A DNA stretch of 39,067 nt, from positions 1-39,067 of the forward strand of contig JAGBCB010000007.1 in the NCBI GenBank assembly GCA_017938145.1. Reading direction: 5' to 3'. The notes under the pieces are model-generated. The model saw nothing but the letters and a program-made list of their open reading frames with translations, made no database searches and had not been told where the DNA came from. Position numbers and translations under genes: made by a program. Below are positions 22,488 through 30,702 of the stretch, in pieces. This DNA comes from Lachnospiraceae bacterium (lineage in GTDB: Bacteria; Bacillota; Clostridia; Lachnospirales; Lachnospiraceae). The stretch's first letter is position 1. Each line of letters starts with the position of its first letter.

Positions 22488-24884
22488 TTACATCACAACT
22501 ACAACTTCGTTTTCATCCTTCATATCCTTTTCAGCTACATAAGGCTGGTCGAGCTTCACGCCGTTTAAGTAGAATTCCTTGCAGCCGCTTTCTGCGCCGT
22601 TTGGATTCTTTACGGTGATGTGGAGCTTCTTGCCACGGAATACCTTATCCATGGTGAATTCCTTCCAATCGGATGGAACGGATGGGCATACCCATAAGCC
22701 GTCAAGGTCAGGACGCATACCGCAGATACCTTCTACGCAGCCAACCATACAGGTGGAAGCAGTACCGGTGAGCCAGTGAACGTGGGTACGTCCGTGGAAT
22801 GGGGATTCGTTAGCTTCGGTAAACTGGCCGTGTACGTATGGTTCCAGCTTTCTAACGTCTGCGTTGTCGTTCTGGGAAGCCGGAGAGGACTCGGTGAAGT
22901 ACTCGAAAGCACGGTTACCGTGACCCATTAAAGCTTCTGCAAGGATAATCCAACCCTGTGGCTGGCAGAAGATACCGCCGTTTTCCTTTGTGGATGGGTT
23001 GAAGAGAAGTGCAAGAGCACCGTCAAATGCATGGTCAACGTAGGATGGAGCCATAACGCGAACACCGTAAGCGGTATTTAATTCGCGGTGAACGGATTCC
23101 AGTGCAAGTTCCGCCTGTTCCTTGGAAGCGAGACCGCTGATTACGGACCAGGACTGTGGGTTTAACCACATGCTTGCTTCTGGGTCCTTCTTGGAACCGA
23201 TAACCTGACCGTCTTCCTTGATACCACGAACGAAACGGTCGTCTTCCCAGCATTCCTTCTGGATGGTGTCGCCCAGTTCCTTCTGTGTCTTTTCAAGGTA
23301 TTCTAAGTATTCGGTATCGCCAAGGTCCTTAGCGAAGCCCTTTAATACGGTAAATGCGTAGTAGAGCTGCATAGCAACGAAGGTGGATTCGCCCTTCTTA
23401 CCAAGACGTAAGCAATCGTTCCAGTCTGCGTGTAAGCCTGCAGGCATCTTGTGGTCACCGAGACGCTCCATGGAGAAGTTGATGGCTCTCTTTAAGTGGT
23501 CGTAAACGGTGCCTTCTTCTTTATTTGCGTAAGGAATTACTTCCTTGATGAAATCCTTGTTACCGGTTTCTGCTACATACTTCCAAACAGTTGGGAACAG
23601 CCAGAGAGCATCGTCTGCACGGTAAGCAGGATGTCCTGTTGCGCGTACGTAGGATTCGTCTTCCGGAGTATCTTCGTGGCCTGCGTTGTGGTCGAACTTA
23701 ACCAGTGGAAGACCGCCACCGTGGTTCACCTGTGCGGATAACATGAAGCGGATCTGGTTTGCAGCCATTTCAGGGTCTAAGTGGATGATACCCTGGATGT
23801 CCTGAACGGTATCACGGTAGCCGTAACCGTTTCTTTCGCCGCAGTACTGGAAGGATGCTGCTCTGGACCAGGTAAAGGTGATGAAGCACTGGTAAGCGTT
23901 CCATGTGTTAATCATGCTGTTGAAGGAAGCGCTTGGAGTGTTAACCTGGAAGTTAGCAAGCTTTGCATGCCAGTACTTCTTTAATTCTTCTACTTCTGCA
24001 TCAGCTACGGATGGATTCTTGTAACCGTCAACAATCTGCTTAGCGATAGATGGAGTTGCCTGACCGAGAATAAATGCGATTTCCTTAGTTTCACCAGGCT
24101 GTAACTCTAATGCGGTATGTAATGCACCGCAACCGTTTGCGTTGTAGTTTAATACGTTGTCGCACTTACCGTTTTCTACAGCGATTGGGTTACCGTAGTT
24201 GTGGTAACGGCCGATGAATGCCTCCTTATCACCGTTATAAGAAGTAACAGGTGCGCCGGTTAATGCGAAAAAACGCTCTCTCCAGTTGGAGCCTTCTGCG
24301 TTCTTGCCGGTATTTTCGTTAATGGTCTGAATGATCATGTTGTCGTACTTGAAGTATGTTCTTGTGATGAACAGAGTGTACTGTAAGTTAACCTGATCCT
24401 GATTGTAGTTGCTGTCGTTGGAGAATTCAGCATAACCGAAGGCGGAAATCTTACGAACCTTATCGGAATTGTTGGTAATCTTTGCCTTCCATACTTCGTA
24501 TGCCTTGCCCTGAGGAACATAGTAAAGAACCTCGGAGTGGATATCAGAGTAATCAGCCATCATGTTGGTGTAAGCTGTACCGTGATGACATTCGCTCTTG
24601 TAAACGTCAAGTGGCTTTGCACATGGCTGCCAGGATGCGGACCAGAAATCTCCGCTTTCATCATCGCGTAAATATACGTAACGTCCAGGGGTGTCGTCGC
24701 TGTTGAAGTGGTAACGGATAATTCTTCCGTTGGCACCGCTCTTTACGAAGCTGTAACCGCCTGCGTTGTTGGAAATAATAGCGCCATAAGCCGGGGAACC
24801 TAAGTAGTTTGCCCAAGGTGCCGGAGTATTTGGCTTAGTGATGACATACTCTTTGTTTACTTCATCAAAGTAACCGTAATTCAT
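22488..24884 (-). CDS. GH94 cellobiose phosphorylase
   Basis: A 798-residue enzyme of GH94 with the N-terminal sandwich beginning YGYFDEVNKEYVI in the cellobiose phosphorylase style and the helical barrel with HADWNDCLRLG, where D490 (after D487-W-N) is the general acid; Cellvibrio gilvus cellobiose phosphorylase is known to use Asp490. It reversibly converts cellobiose and phosphate to glucose 1-phosphate and glucose, saving ATP. Length and start favour cellobiose over chitobiose or cellodextrin phosphorylase. No signal peptide. AAAGGAG precedes the start. Codon use is strongly biased toward GTT/AAG/GAA-type codons, suggesting high expression. Confidence 0.9.
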   Translation of the reverse strand: MNYGYFDEVNKEYVITKPNTPAPWANYLGSPAYGAIISNNAGGYSFVKSGANGRIIRYHFNSDDTPGRYVYLRDDESGDFWSASWQPCAKPLDVYKSECHHGTAYTNMMADYSDIHSEVLYYVPQGKAYEVWKAKITNNSDKVRKISAFGYAEFSNDSNYNQDQVNLQYTLFITRTYFKYDNMIIQTINENTGKNAEGSNWRERFFALTGAPVTSYNGDKEAFIGRYHNYGNPIAVENGKCDNVLNYNANGCGALHTALELQPGETKEIAFILGQATPSIAKQIVDGYKNPSVADAEVEELKKYWHAKLANFQVNTPSASFNSMINTWNAYQCFITFTWSRAASFQYCGERNGYGYRDTVQDIQGIIHLDPEMAANQIRFMLSAQVNHGGGLPLVKFDHNAGHEDTPEDESYVRATGHPAYRADDALWLFPTVWKYVAETGNKDFIKEVIPYANKEEGTVYDHLKRAINFSMERLGDHKMPAGLHADWNDCLRLGKKGESTFVAMQLYYAFTVLKGFAKDLGDTEYLEYLEKTQKELGDTIQKECWEDDRFVRGIKEDGQVIGSKKDPEASMWLNPQSWSVISGLASKEQAELALESVHRELNTAYGVRVMAPSYVDHAFDGALALLFNPSTKENGGIFCQPQGWIILAEALMGHGNRAFEYFTESSPASQNDNADVRKLEPYVHGQFTEANESPFHGRTHVHWLTGTASTCMVGCVEGICGMRPDLDGLWVCPSVPSDWKEFTMDKVFRGKKLHITVKNPNGAESGCKEFYLNGVKLDQPYVAEKDMKDENEVVVVM

Positions 24885-24957
24885 ACCCTTATTCTCCTTT
24901 AAAATGTAATATTGTTCGATTTTGGGGCGCAGTTGTACCCTGAACCCTGATAAGCCA

Positions 24958-24986
24958 ATTTTAACCTTTTTTTACCTAAAATGCAA
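24958..24986 (-). promoter_or_regulatory. GH94 promoter
   Basis: Minus strand TTGCAT (24986-24981), 17-bp spacer, TAAAAT (24963-24958). The -35 overlaps a GTTGCA word that also occurs near 25016 and 25036, so the divergent AraC protein probably controls it. Confidence 0.5.
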
Positions 24987-25010
24987 CTACATAAGAATTA
25001 TTTTATACAA

Positions 25011-25045
25011 CATTTGTTGCAAATATATCAAAAATGTTGCATAAT
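25011..25045 (+). promoter_or_regulatory. AraC promoter with TGTTGC direct repeats
   Basis: TTGCAA (25017-25022), 17-bp spacer, CATAAT (25040-25045). TGTTGCA occurs at 25015 and 25035, two helical turns apart, overlapping both hexamers, with an inverted copy at 24981 in the GH94 promoter. This suggests autoregulation and divergent control by the AraC protein. Confidence 0.5.
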
Positions 25046-25069
25046 TAAATCGTTAGGGAGGTGATACTC

Positions 25070-25843
25070 ATGAGTATGAATAAAGAGCTTAATGCAAAGC
25101 TTTGGGAGCGTCGTGAAGAGCAGACGCATCATGTGGAATACGACCATGAATACAAATATTATGACAATATTGCAGAGGGAAGGATTGAAGAAGTTCAAAA
25201 AGTCCTTGCCGACCCGAAAGATATCACCAGATATGAAGAACCGGAATACGGCAAGCTATCGAAAGACTTCCTTAGGAACATGCGCTACCATTTTGTTGTA
25301 TCGACCGCACTTATCACAAGACTTTGTGTAGAAAAAGGACTGGAGCGTGAACTTGCTTATACTCTCAGCGACCTTTATATCGGTAAAATGGATATTGCTA
25401 AAACGGCGGAGCAAATCATTATTCTGCATAATGAAATGCTTATGGATTTTACCTGTAAAATGGCGGACCTTCCAAAGCAGAAGGTGTATTCCATTCAGAT
25501 TGTAAAGGCAATTGAATATATACAAAAGAATAGAAACAGTAAGCTTACGGTACAGGACATCGCAGACAAGCTTCATATAAACCGCAGCTATCTTTCTTCC
25601 CTGTTTAAAAAAGAAACAGGAAAGACCATCAGTGATTTTATTCGGGAAGAGAAAATTAGGGCAGCGGCAAATATGTTGAAATTCTCCGAATACTCTTATG
25701 GCGATATTGCGAAATATTTCGGTTTTGCTTCCCAAAGCCATTTTATCGAGTGCTTCCGTAAGCAGACAGGGCTTTCGCCGAAAGAATACCGGAAGAAGTA
25801 TTCGAGAAATCAGGAACTGTTTGCCGGAAAATCTTTGGAATAA
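25070..25843 (+). CDS. AraC-family regulator divergent from GH94
   Basis: A 257-residue protein. The N-terminal ~145 residues are helical (YDHEYKYYDNIAEGRIEEVQ) and resemble the sensor part of YSIRK-type/AraC regulators without a cupin. The C-terminus has two HTH motifs (IADKLHINRSYLSSLFKKETG and IAKYFGFASQSHFIECFRKQTG) and ends SPKEYRKKYS. ATG 25070 follows GGGAGG by 8 nt; a GTG 9 nt upstream overlaps that site and is unlikely. It most likely controls cellobiose phosphorylase through the shared intergenic repeats. Confidence 0.88.
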   Translation: MSMNKELNAKLWERREEQTHHVEYDHEYKYYDNIAEGRIEEVQKVLADPKDITRYEEPEYGKLSKDFLRNMRYHFVVSTALITRLCVEKGLERELAYTLSDLYIGKMDIAKTAEQIIILHNEMLMDFTCKMADLPKQKVYSIQIVKAIEYIQKNRNSKLTVQDIADKLHINRSYLSSLFKKETGKTISDFIREEKIRAAANMLKFSEYSYGDIAKYFGFASQSHFIECFRKQTGLSPKEYRKKYSRNQELFAGKSLE

Positions 25844-25872
25844 TAAAAAAATGAAACGTGAAATACTCAAAA

Positions 25873-25915
25873 AGTCAAGCATAGGGAAAAAATGTCTGTT
25901 ATTATGGAGTCAAGC
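25873..25915 (+). promoter_or_regulatory. AGTCAAGC direct repeat before the AraC-GGDEF gene
   Basis: AGTCAAGC occurs at 25873-25880 and 25908-25915, 35 bp apart, in the short gap before the next regulator gene. It may be a binding site for one of the flanking AraC proteins; the evidence is only the repetition. Confidence 0.25.
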
Positions 25916-25951
25916 TTAAGCGAGTATCTAAGAAAGGATGGATAAGCAAAT

Positions 25952-26758
25952 ATGGGCAATATGGAGCTTCTGGCAAGTGCATTGGAATATGTGGAAACCC
26001 ATCTGGAAGAAGACGTTCGGACAGAGGATGTTGCCGGTGCCTGCTTTTGTGCCAAATCCACCCTAGAGAAACTGTTTCGGTGCGCAATGAACATCAGCGT
26101 CCACGACTATATGGTACGCCGCCGCATGATGAAGGCGGCAAAGCTGCTGCACGGAAATCCGGAGGTCAGTATCCTCGCGGTGGCCCTGCAGTTTGGTTAC
26201 AGTACCAACGAGTCCTTTACCCGCGCATTCAAACAGGTCTGGAACTGCAACCCATCCGAGTTCCGCAACAAATCGCGGTACACGGAGCTTTACCCTCGCA
26301 GGCTTTTGCCTCAGGAGAACGGAGATGAATTTATGAATAACAGAAAACGTGTAGATATCAGTGAATTATATGATTTATTTGTACAGAGAAGAGGCTGCTA
26401 TTTTGTATGCTGTGACATCCACCGCCTTATGGAGATTAACGAAATTTCCATGAAAGCCGGCGACCTTGCCCTCATTACTCAGCTGGAGCGTTTAAACGAA
26501 GCAGCAGGAGAAGAAGACGTGGTATTCCGTATTGGTGCTGATGAATTTGTGGTACTGACAAACAGTAAGGATGTAACCTACGCAGAAAGTATTGCGGAAA
26601 AGGTTCGGGCAAAGAACGGTCAGCCGATTGTGTTTGAAGGTAAGGAAATACCGCTTATTTTATATGCGGGAGTAACCAAGCTTTCTGATGGTGTGGTAAG
26701 ATATAACGAGATGTTTAATGAATTACAGAAGACTATTATGGAGAATAAGTTTGATTAA
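25952..26758 (+). CDS. AraC DNA-binding domain fused to a degenerate GGDEF domain
   Basis: A 268-residue protein with reversed layout: residues 5-105 are a complete AraC HTH pair (VAGACFCAKSTLEKLFRCAM and AVALQFGYSTNESFTRAFKQVW), and residues about 130-265 resemble a GGDEF domain (YFVCCDIHRLMEINEISMKAGDLAL then RIGADEFVVLTNS). The signature is G195-A-D-E-F instead of GGDEF and the metal-site Asp segment reads CDIHRL, so diguanylate cyclase activity is doubtful; nucleotide sensing is possible. The ribosome site is weak (AGGATGG 12 nt upstream), and ATG 25961 is an alternative start. Confidence 0.75.
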   Translation: MGNMELLASALEYVETHLEEDVRTEDVAGACFCAKSTLEKLFRCAMNISVHDYMVRRRMMKAAKLLHGNPEVSILAVALQFGYSTNESFTRAFKQVWNCNPSEFRNKSRYTELYPRRLLPQENGDEFMNNRKRVDISELYDLFVQRRGCYFVCCDIHRLMEINEISMKAGDLALITQLERLNEAAGEEDVVFRIGADEFVVLTNSKDVTYAESIAEKVRAKNGQPIVFEGKEIPLILYAGVTKLSDGVVRYNEMFNELQKTIMENKFD

Positions 26759-26760
26759 AA

Positions 26761-26942
26761 GACTGACATAAAGGGATTTTTGAAGTGCCATGTTCCGTGT
26801 CTGCCTGCCTCCTCTGACATCTGTTCATTTAGGCTGGAACAAACAGAAAAGATTGTTTGTCCATCCTATCTGAACATCTGTCAGCTGAGAGGTCAGACAC
26901 TTGGAACATGGCACTTTCAAAAATCAGCGTTTTATATCAGTC
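26761..26942. repeat. Long nested inverted repeat B between convergent genes
   Basis: Outer arms GACTGACATAAA/TTTATATCAGTC, then 26775-26796 with 26903-26925 (AAGTGCCATGTTCC core), then GTGTCTG/CAGACAC, TGTTCA/TGAACA and a central GGAACAAACA/TTGTTTGTCC hairpin. Read on the minus strand, its inner segments GTGTCTGACCTCTCAGC and GAGGAGGCAGGC match repeat A, while the outer stems are unrelated in sequence. It separates the convergent AraC-GGDEF and XRE membrane genes. Confidence 0.85.
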
Positions 26943-26973
26943 GTTTAGTCTAAGCAAGATACAGGTTCGACCT

Positions 26974-28305
26974 TTATTTCATGCTTTTCTTTCGGTAGAA
27001 CAGCACTACGGCTGCCAGTTCCAGCAAATACACCAGTAGGAAAAAAGCCTTGATATCTCTGGCGCGGCTTTTCGCAAAAAACAGATCTTCGTAGGTGTAA
27101 ACCGTAATTGGCAGGGCAGTGCCGTCTCCCGGGGTGTAATCATAGGTGTTTACATCACCGTTTCTTTGAATGAATTCGCAGACAACGTTGCCGTTTTTGT
27201 CCAGCAGGGTGCGGCGTAAGGCTTCGTCAGCACTGGTTTCGTTGCCGAATTCATCATAATAGATGGTGCTGTCCGGAATCCGTTCTGTAACATACATATT
27301 GTTGCCGGTGAAGTCGTTGCCGATAAATTGATAGGTTCTTGGAATGTCCTGTTCCATGTAGGTAACGAAGCTTTCGTAGTCGTTATAGACAGTACCCTTC
27401 TGTAAACGGTAAGGGTCAGCAACTACTTGTTGCAGGTTATAAGTAAGGAAAATCAGCAGCGCTAAAACAAGAGCACAGCGCCCAAGAAGTTTGTGGTTGT
27501 GCCGGAAAGCATCGGCTTGCTTTTCTTCCAGAGGGTAGTTTCCCTTTTCCACAAGGGATGCGTTGAAAAAGAATAAAATCACAATATAAATTATCAGTGC
27601 AATGCCAATACCTATAAGTCCCATCTCAAGCAGGCTTTCTATGGCAAGTCCCAGATAGGAATCATTTACCAGAAACAGCGGAAAGGTAAAGCCAAAGCAT
27701 GCTACGGTGAATCCGATGGACTTTTCTGTGAGGCGGATGGTGTTCCGTTTAAACGCAGCAAGACTTTCTTCTTCAATGCCGGAATCCTCCACACTTAAAC
27801 CAGCCCGGTTCTTAAAAATAAACTGGCAAATTATGCCGGCGGCATAGAAAATCATACCCAACAGGCCGCCCAGCATGGCCTTTAAGAAAGCCAGATTGCA
27901 AATAAGGGCAACGATAATTCCAAGAATAGAAAGTCCAAGGGCAATATAAGTACGGTTTTTAAATTGGGAAAGGGTTACTTTTAACAAACGCTTTAATTGT
28001 TTTTCGCTTTTGGCGGAGAATTCTTCTTTTGCAGTAGCTGCATTTTCCTCCGTATCGGTGGCAGCTTCCCGTGCTGCCTCCCGCTCCGCCGGGGATTTTC
28101 TTTCACCCCGTAACAGTTCGTCGCAGGTAACATCAAATATTTCTGCAATAACCGGAATCATGGAAAGATCCGGTGCACCTTCATCCCGCTCCCAGCGGCT
28201 GATGGTTTTATCGGAAACATTCAGCTTTTCAGCCAAATCTTTCTGCGTCATCCCGTTTGCTTTTCTGAGTGCTGTAATAAATTTTCCGATGGTTTTTGCT
28301 TCCAT
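26974..28305 (-). CDS. XRE-family HTH protein with membrane domain
   Basis: A 443-residue protein. Residues 8-62 are a Cro/C1-type HTH (MTQKDLAEKLNVSDKTISRWER) ending in the usual DELLRGE. A charged, Ala-rich linker (70-105) leads to about five hydrophobic segments (near 118-140, 143-162, 200-220, 235-258, 280-295), then an extracytoplasmic-looking domain (DPYRLQKGTVYNDYESF to ALPITVYTYED), and a last transmembrane helix near 420-437. Such membrane-tethered XRE regulators may sense envelope signals. GAGGAGG precedes the start codon. The target is unknown. Confidence 0.85.
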   Translation of the reverse strand: MEAKTIGKFITALRKANGMTQKDLAEKLNVSDKTISRWERDEGAPDLSMIPVIAEIFDVTCDELLRGERKSPAEREAAREAATDTEENAATAKEEFSAKSEKQLKRLLKVTLSQFKNRTYIALGLSILGIIVALICNLAFLKAMLGGLLGMIFYAAGIICQFIFKNRAGLSVEDSGIEEESLAAFKRNTIRLTEKSIGFTVACFGFTFPLFLVNDSYLGLAIESLLEMGLIGIGIALIIYIVILFFFNASLVEKGNYPLEEKQADAFRHNHKLLGRCALVLALLIFLTYNLQQVVADPYRLQKGTVYNDYESFVTYMEQDIPRTYQFIGNDFTGNNMYVTERIPDSTIYYDEFGNETSADEALRRTLLDKNGNVVCEFIQRNGDVNTYDYTPGDGTALPITVYTYEDLFFAKSRARDIKAFFLLVYLLELAAVVLFYRKKSMK

Positions 28306-28720
28306 AGAAATCCTCCTCTTTACCTGCCCATTTTTGGCGGCAGGTTGTTTTTCTGCTCTGATTCTATAATTTTGTCAGAGAGAATACCATCCAATAAACG
28401 CGGAATTGACTCTCGGATTCCGAGAATCCGGCGGGAAATGCACTATATTTCTTGTGGTTCGTATAATGATAGGAACATTGTACTTAGGAGAGTATCTTTA
28501 GTCAAGAAAAAATCTTTTGTGCAAGGTCTACAAAAACTGCATAGATTTTTCTACAAGAGGAATTAATATATTGGGTTGTATATGATAATGAAATTTTATA
28601 TAATAAATACGTCTATAATGGTTTTAACTAAATAAATGGTTCATTAAATCTATTAAGTGAAATCCCCTAAAACAAATTACAACAAAATATGATGGATAGG
28701 TAGTGTATTTTATAACTGTC
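28306..28720. other. AT-rich intergenic region, no gene seen
   Basis: It holds a hairpin ACCTGCC/GGCAGGT (28322-28345) in the leader of the XRE gene, whose plus-strand side is followed by TGTTTTT and could be a terminator, and overlapping palindromes TCTCGGATTCCGAGA and GGATTCCGAGAATCC (28411-28429), a possible operator for the XRE protein. No coding frame with a ribosome site was found in the rest. Confidence 0.4.
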
Positions 28721-28749
28721 TTGACACGTAATAAATTACGTATTACAAT
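28721..28749 (+). promoter_or_regulatory. Promoter and palindromic operator of the second hic locus
   Basis: TTGACA (28721-28726), 17-bp spacer, TACAAT (28744-28749). The palindrome ACGTAAT-AA-ATTACGT (28726-28741) fills the spacer and is a good HicB operator candidate. As at the first hic locus, the -10 box abuts the AAGGAGG ribosome site. Confidence 0.7.
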
Positions 28750-28762
28750 AAGGAGGAAATAT

Positions 28763-28825
28763 ATGAAAAGTTACTCATCGAGAAAAGTAATCAGCATATT
28801 AAAGGCGGACGTTACATTTCCATAG
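28763..28825 (+). pseudogene. hicA remnant with internal deletion
   Basis: From ATG 28763, behind AGGAGG, the frame reads MKSYSSRKVISILKAD, the N-terminus of a longer-type HicA, then jumps to VTFP and a stop after 20 residues. The central segment with the catalytic histidine is missing, as if an in-frame deletion joined the start to the VTVPH region. The promoter and operator are intact, so the short frame may persist to couple translation of hicB. Confidence 0.7.
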
Positions 28826-28839
28826 GGAGGTAGAAGAAA

Positions 28840-29274
28840 ATGAAGAAAGACCGATATGCCTATGTGGCAATTTTTTCTTATGAGGAAGATGGAATCAGTA
28901 TTGAATTTCCTGATTTGCCGGGGTGTTATCCTTGTGCAGATAAAAACGATACAGCAGGAGCAATTGCAAATGCCAAAGAAGCGCTGGGACTGCATTTGTG
29001 GGGCATGGAACAGGATGAGGAAGAAATTCCGGCGGCAACATCGATTACTAAACTGACTCTGGAAGCACATCAGGTACCGTTTTTAGTAGAAGTATTTATG
29101 CCTCCGGTAAGAGAACGAATCAATAGTAAATTTGTGAAAAAAACATTATCACTTCCGGCGTGGCTGGCTGCAAAAGCAGATGAAGAAGGCGTAAATTGTT
29201 CTAAAATTTTTCAAAATGCTTTGATGGAGTATTTACAGTTGGAACCACCGAAAGGGCTTATAAAGAATCAATAA
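28840..29274 (+). CDS. hicB: HicB-type antitoxin, now without an intact toxin
   Basis: A 144-residue HicB: YAYVAIFSYEEDGISIEFPDLPGCYPCADKNDTAGAIANAKEALGLHLWGMEQDEEEIP is the classical HicB fold, and LPAWLAAKADEEGVNCSKIFQNALMEYL is the DNA-binding tail. It starts 15 nt after the hicA remnant with GGGAGG upstream. It could still repress its own promoter or neutralise HicA proteins encoded elsewhere. It is only distantly similar to the HicB at 18148. Confidence 0.88.
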   Translation: MKKDRYAYVAIFSYEEDGISIEFPDLPGCYPCADKNDTAGAIANAKEALGLHLWGMEQDEEEIPAATSITKLTLEAHQVPFLVEVFMPPVRERINSKFVKKTLSLPAWLAAKADEEGVNCSKIFQNALMEYLQLEPPKGLIKNQ

Positions 29275-29290
29275 ATAATTATGATATTTA

Positions 29291-29333
29291 AAAAAACAAT
29301 CAGCAGTCCGGTTTTTGCCAGACTGCTGATTTG
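29291..29333. terminator. Bidirectional terminator between hicB and the kinase gene
   Basis: AATCAGCAGTC (29298-29308) pairs with GACTGCTGATT (29321-29331). On the minus strand it is followed by GTTTTTTT, a strong end for the ECF-kinase transcript; the plus side has only a weak T-tract. Confidence 0.75.
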
Positions 29334-29336
29334 CAT

Positions 29337-29897
29337 TTATGGAATAAGATCACTCTTCTCTTTAATCTTAAATTCCCCAAAATACCGGTTTTCCATCGGA
29401 ATCCACTTCTCTTCAAACATCGGCCAGATATCTTTTCCGTCTCTGGCAATAATTCTTTTTTTCTGCTCATCAGGAGAAATTTCCAGAAAGATTTTCATGT
29501 TATAAATATCTTCAAAATATGGATGATGGCTGTAGGAGCCTTCCACAATTATTATGTCGTTATACGGGATGGTGATTGCCTCGTCCGCCAGTTTCCACTC
29601 ATGGCAGCTAAAAGGACGGTAAGTGACGCCGTTCGTATCTGCCACATGGTCTAAAACTTCTTCTTTAAACTGTTCGTAATCTACATTTCCGCCCGGTTCG
29701 GACAGACGTGCCTCGGTGCGCTGGTGAGGCTGCAAAAAGAAGTCGTCCATGTGAAACAAAGAGGCATTTAATTCTTTTGCGAGAGTATTTCCCAAGGTGG
29801 TCTTTCCGCTGCCGCACATACCGTCGATGGAAATAAGGAAAGGGCGCTTATTAGTTTCATTCAGTTTAGTCTTTATAAAATCTAACATATTATTCAT
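29337..29897 (-). CDS. Uridine-kinase-like P-loop kinase
   Basis: A 186-residue P-loop kinase with Walker A in ISIDGMCGSGKTTL, the substrate-site FHMDDFFLQPHQR, VDYEQF, and IIIVEGSYSHHPYFEDIYNMKIFLEISPDEQKKRI, the usual order in the uridine kinase/phosphoribulokinase-like superfamily. True uridine kinases are about 210 residues, so this short relative may act on another nucleoside or vitamin precursor. It overlaps the preceding ECF S-component gene by 8 nt, so the products are likely linked in function, for example trapping an imported compound by phosphorylation (inference). Confidence 0.8.
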   Translation of the reverse strand: MNNMLDFIKTKLNETNKRPFLISIDGMCGSGKTTLGNTLAKELNASLFHMDDFFLQPHQRTEARLSEPGGNVDYEQFKEEVLDHVADTNGVTYRPFSCHEWKLADEAITIPYNDIIIVEGSYSHHPYFEDIYNMKIFLEISPDEQKKRIIARDGKDIWPMFEEKWIPMENRYFGEFKIKEKSDLIP

Positions 29898-30441
29898 GAT
29901 AGTTTCCCTTTGTACTGAGATCGATGAGGTTCGCTTTTTGCAATGCCAATAGAAGAATAGGAATGAGAATTAACTGTAAAATAATTCCCGGTAATGCCTC
30001 AATTACTGTGGAGGCAAAGAAAATTTCAAAGCTGTAAGGAACGTTTGCAATACCCATCAGCGGAATGCAAACCAGTCCGTAAATAATCCGGCCTCCCAGC
30101 ATGGCACCAAGCAGGCTGAGATAAATGCGGAAAATATTTTTTAACGGAAGTATGCGAAAGAGCAGTCCGGCAAGACATCCGTAGCCTGCCAGCTCAAAGG
30201 CCATGGCAACCGCTTTAGGAAACATGGGAGGCATGCCAAATAACAGGCTGCGAAGAAGCGGTGTAATAAAACCTACTGCCAAACCGTAAGGCCAGCCGCA
30301 GACAAAACCACATAACAGTACCGGAAGATGCATCGGTAAAAGCATGGAACCGATTTCCGGAATTTGTCCGGTCAGAAAGGGCAGGACAATACCAAGCGCC
30401 AGAAATAATGCTGTTAAAACCAGGTGTTTTGTATTCTTCAT
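29890..30441 (-). CDS. ECF transporter S component (substrate-binding membrane protein)
   Basis: A 183-residue membrane protein with about six hydrophobic helices. MLLPMHLPVLLCGFVCGWPYG and the following GFITPLLRSLLFGMPPMFPKAVAMAFELAGYG are typical of ECF-type vitamin or metabolite capture subunits. These use a shared ATPase-T module encoded elsewhere. ATG 30441 follows GGAGG by 8 nt; a longer open frame upstream lacks a site and would add non-membrane residues. Its substrate is unknown; the coupled kinase gene suggests something phosphorylated on entry. Confidence 0.83.
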   Translation of the reverse strand: MKNTKHLVLTALFLALGIVLPFLTGQIPEIGSMLLPMHLPVLLCGFVCGWPYGLAVGFITPLLRSLLFGMPPMFPKAVAMAFELAGYGCLAGLLFRILPLKNIFRIYLSLLGAMLGGRIIYGLVCIPLMGIANVPYSFEIFFASTVIEALPGIILQLILIPILLLALQKANLIDLSTKGNYHE

Positions 30442-30472
30442 TTGTCTATCCTCCATGTAATGTTCATAACGT

Positions 30473-30501
30473 ATTGTACATGGCTGGCCTGATATCGTCA
30501 A
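30473..30501 (-). promoter_or_regulatory. Promoter of the ECF-kinase operon
   Basis: Minus strand TTGACG (30501-30496), 17-bp spacer, TACAAT (30478-30473), about 30 bp before the S-component start. Confidence 0.65.
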
Positions 30502-30573
30502 GGCAATTCGCAATACTTGATTTGCCGATGTAAAACTTCGCAAAAACCGAGAGAAAATTTGTTCGAAAACAGA

Positions 30574-30602
30574 TTGCAAAACTGTTCAGAAAGTAGTATG
30601 AT
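30574..30602 (+). promoter_or_regulatory. Promoter of the DUF1854/ABC operon
   Basis: TTGCAA (30574-30579), 17-bp spacer, TATGAT (30597-30602). The leader of about 95 nt contains a stem TATTGCC (30641-30647)/GGCAATA (30676-30682), a possible control element close to the start codon. Confidence 0.55.
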
Positions 30603-30702
30603 AGTAGGCGAATGTTTGTTTTAGTAACAACGAGGCAAAGTATTGCCGGGGGCACACAGTGTACAATGTAAACCGGGCAATACGCAACCAATGGGTGAAG
30701 AC

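Noticed and set aside
25256-25882. Minus-strand open frame of 208 codons opposite the AraC gene
   Set aside because: Cys/Phe-rich translation without domain pattern, antisense to a complete AraC protein; judged a shadow.
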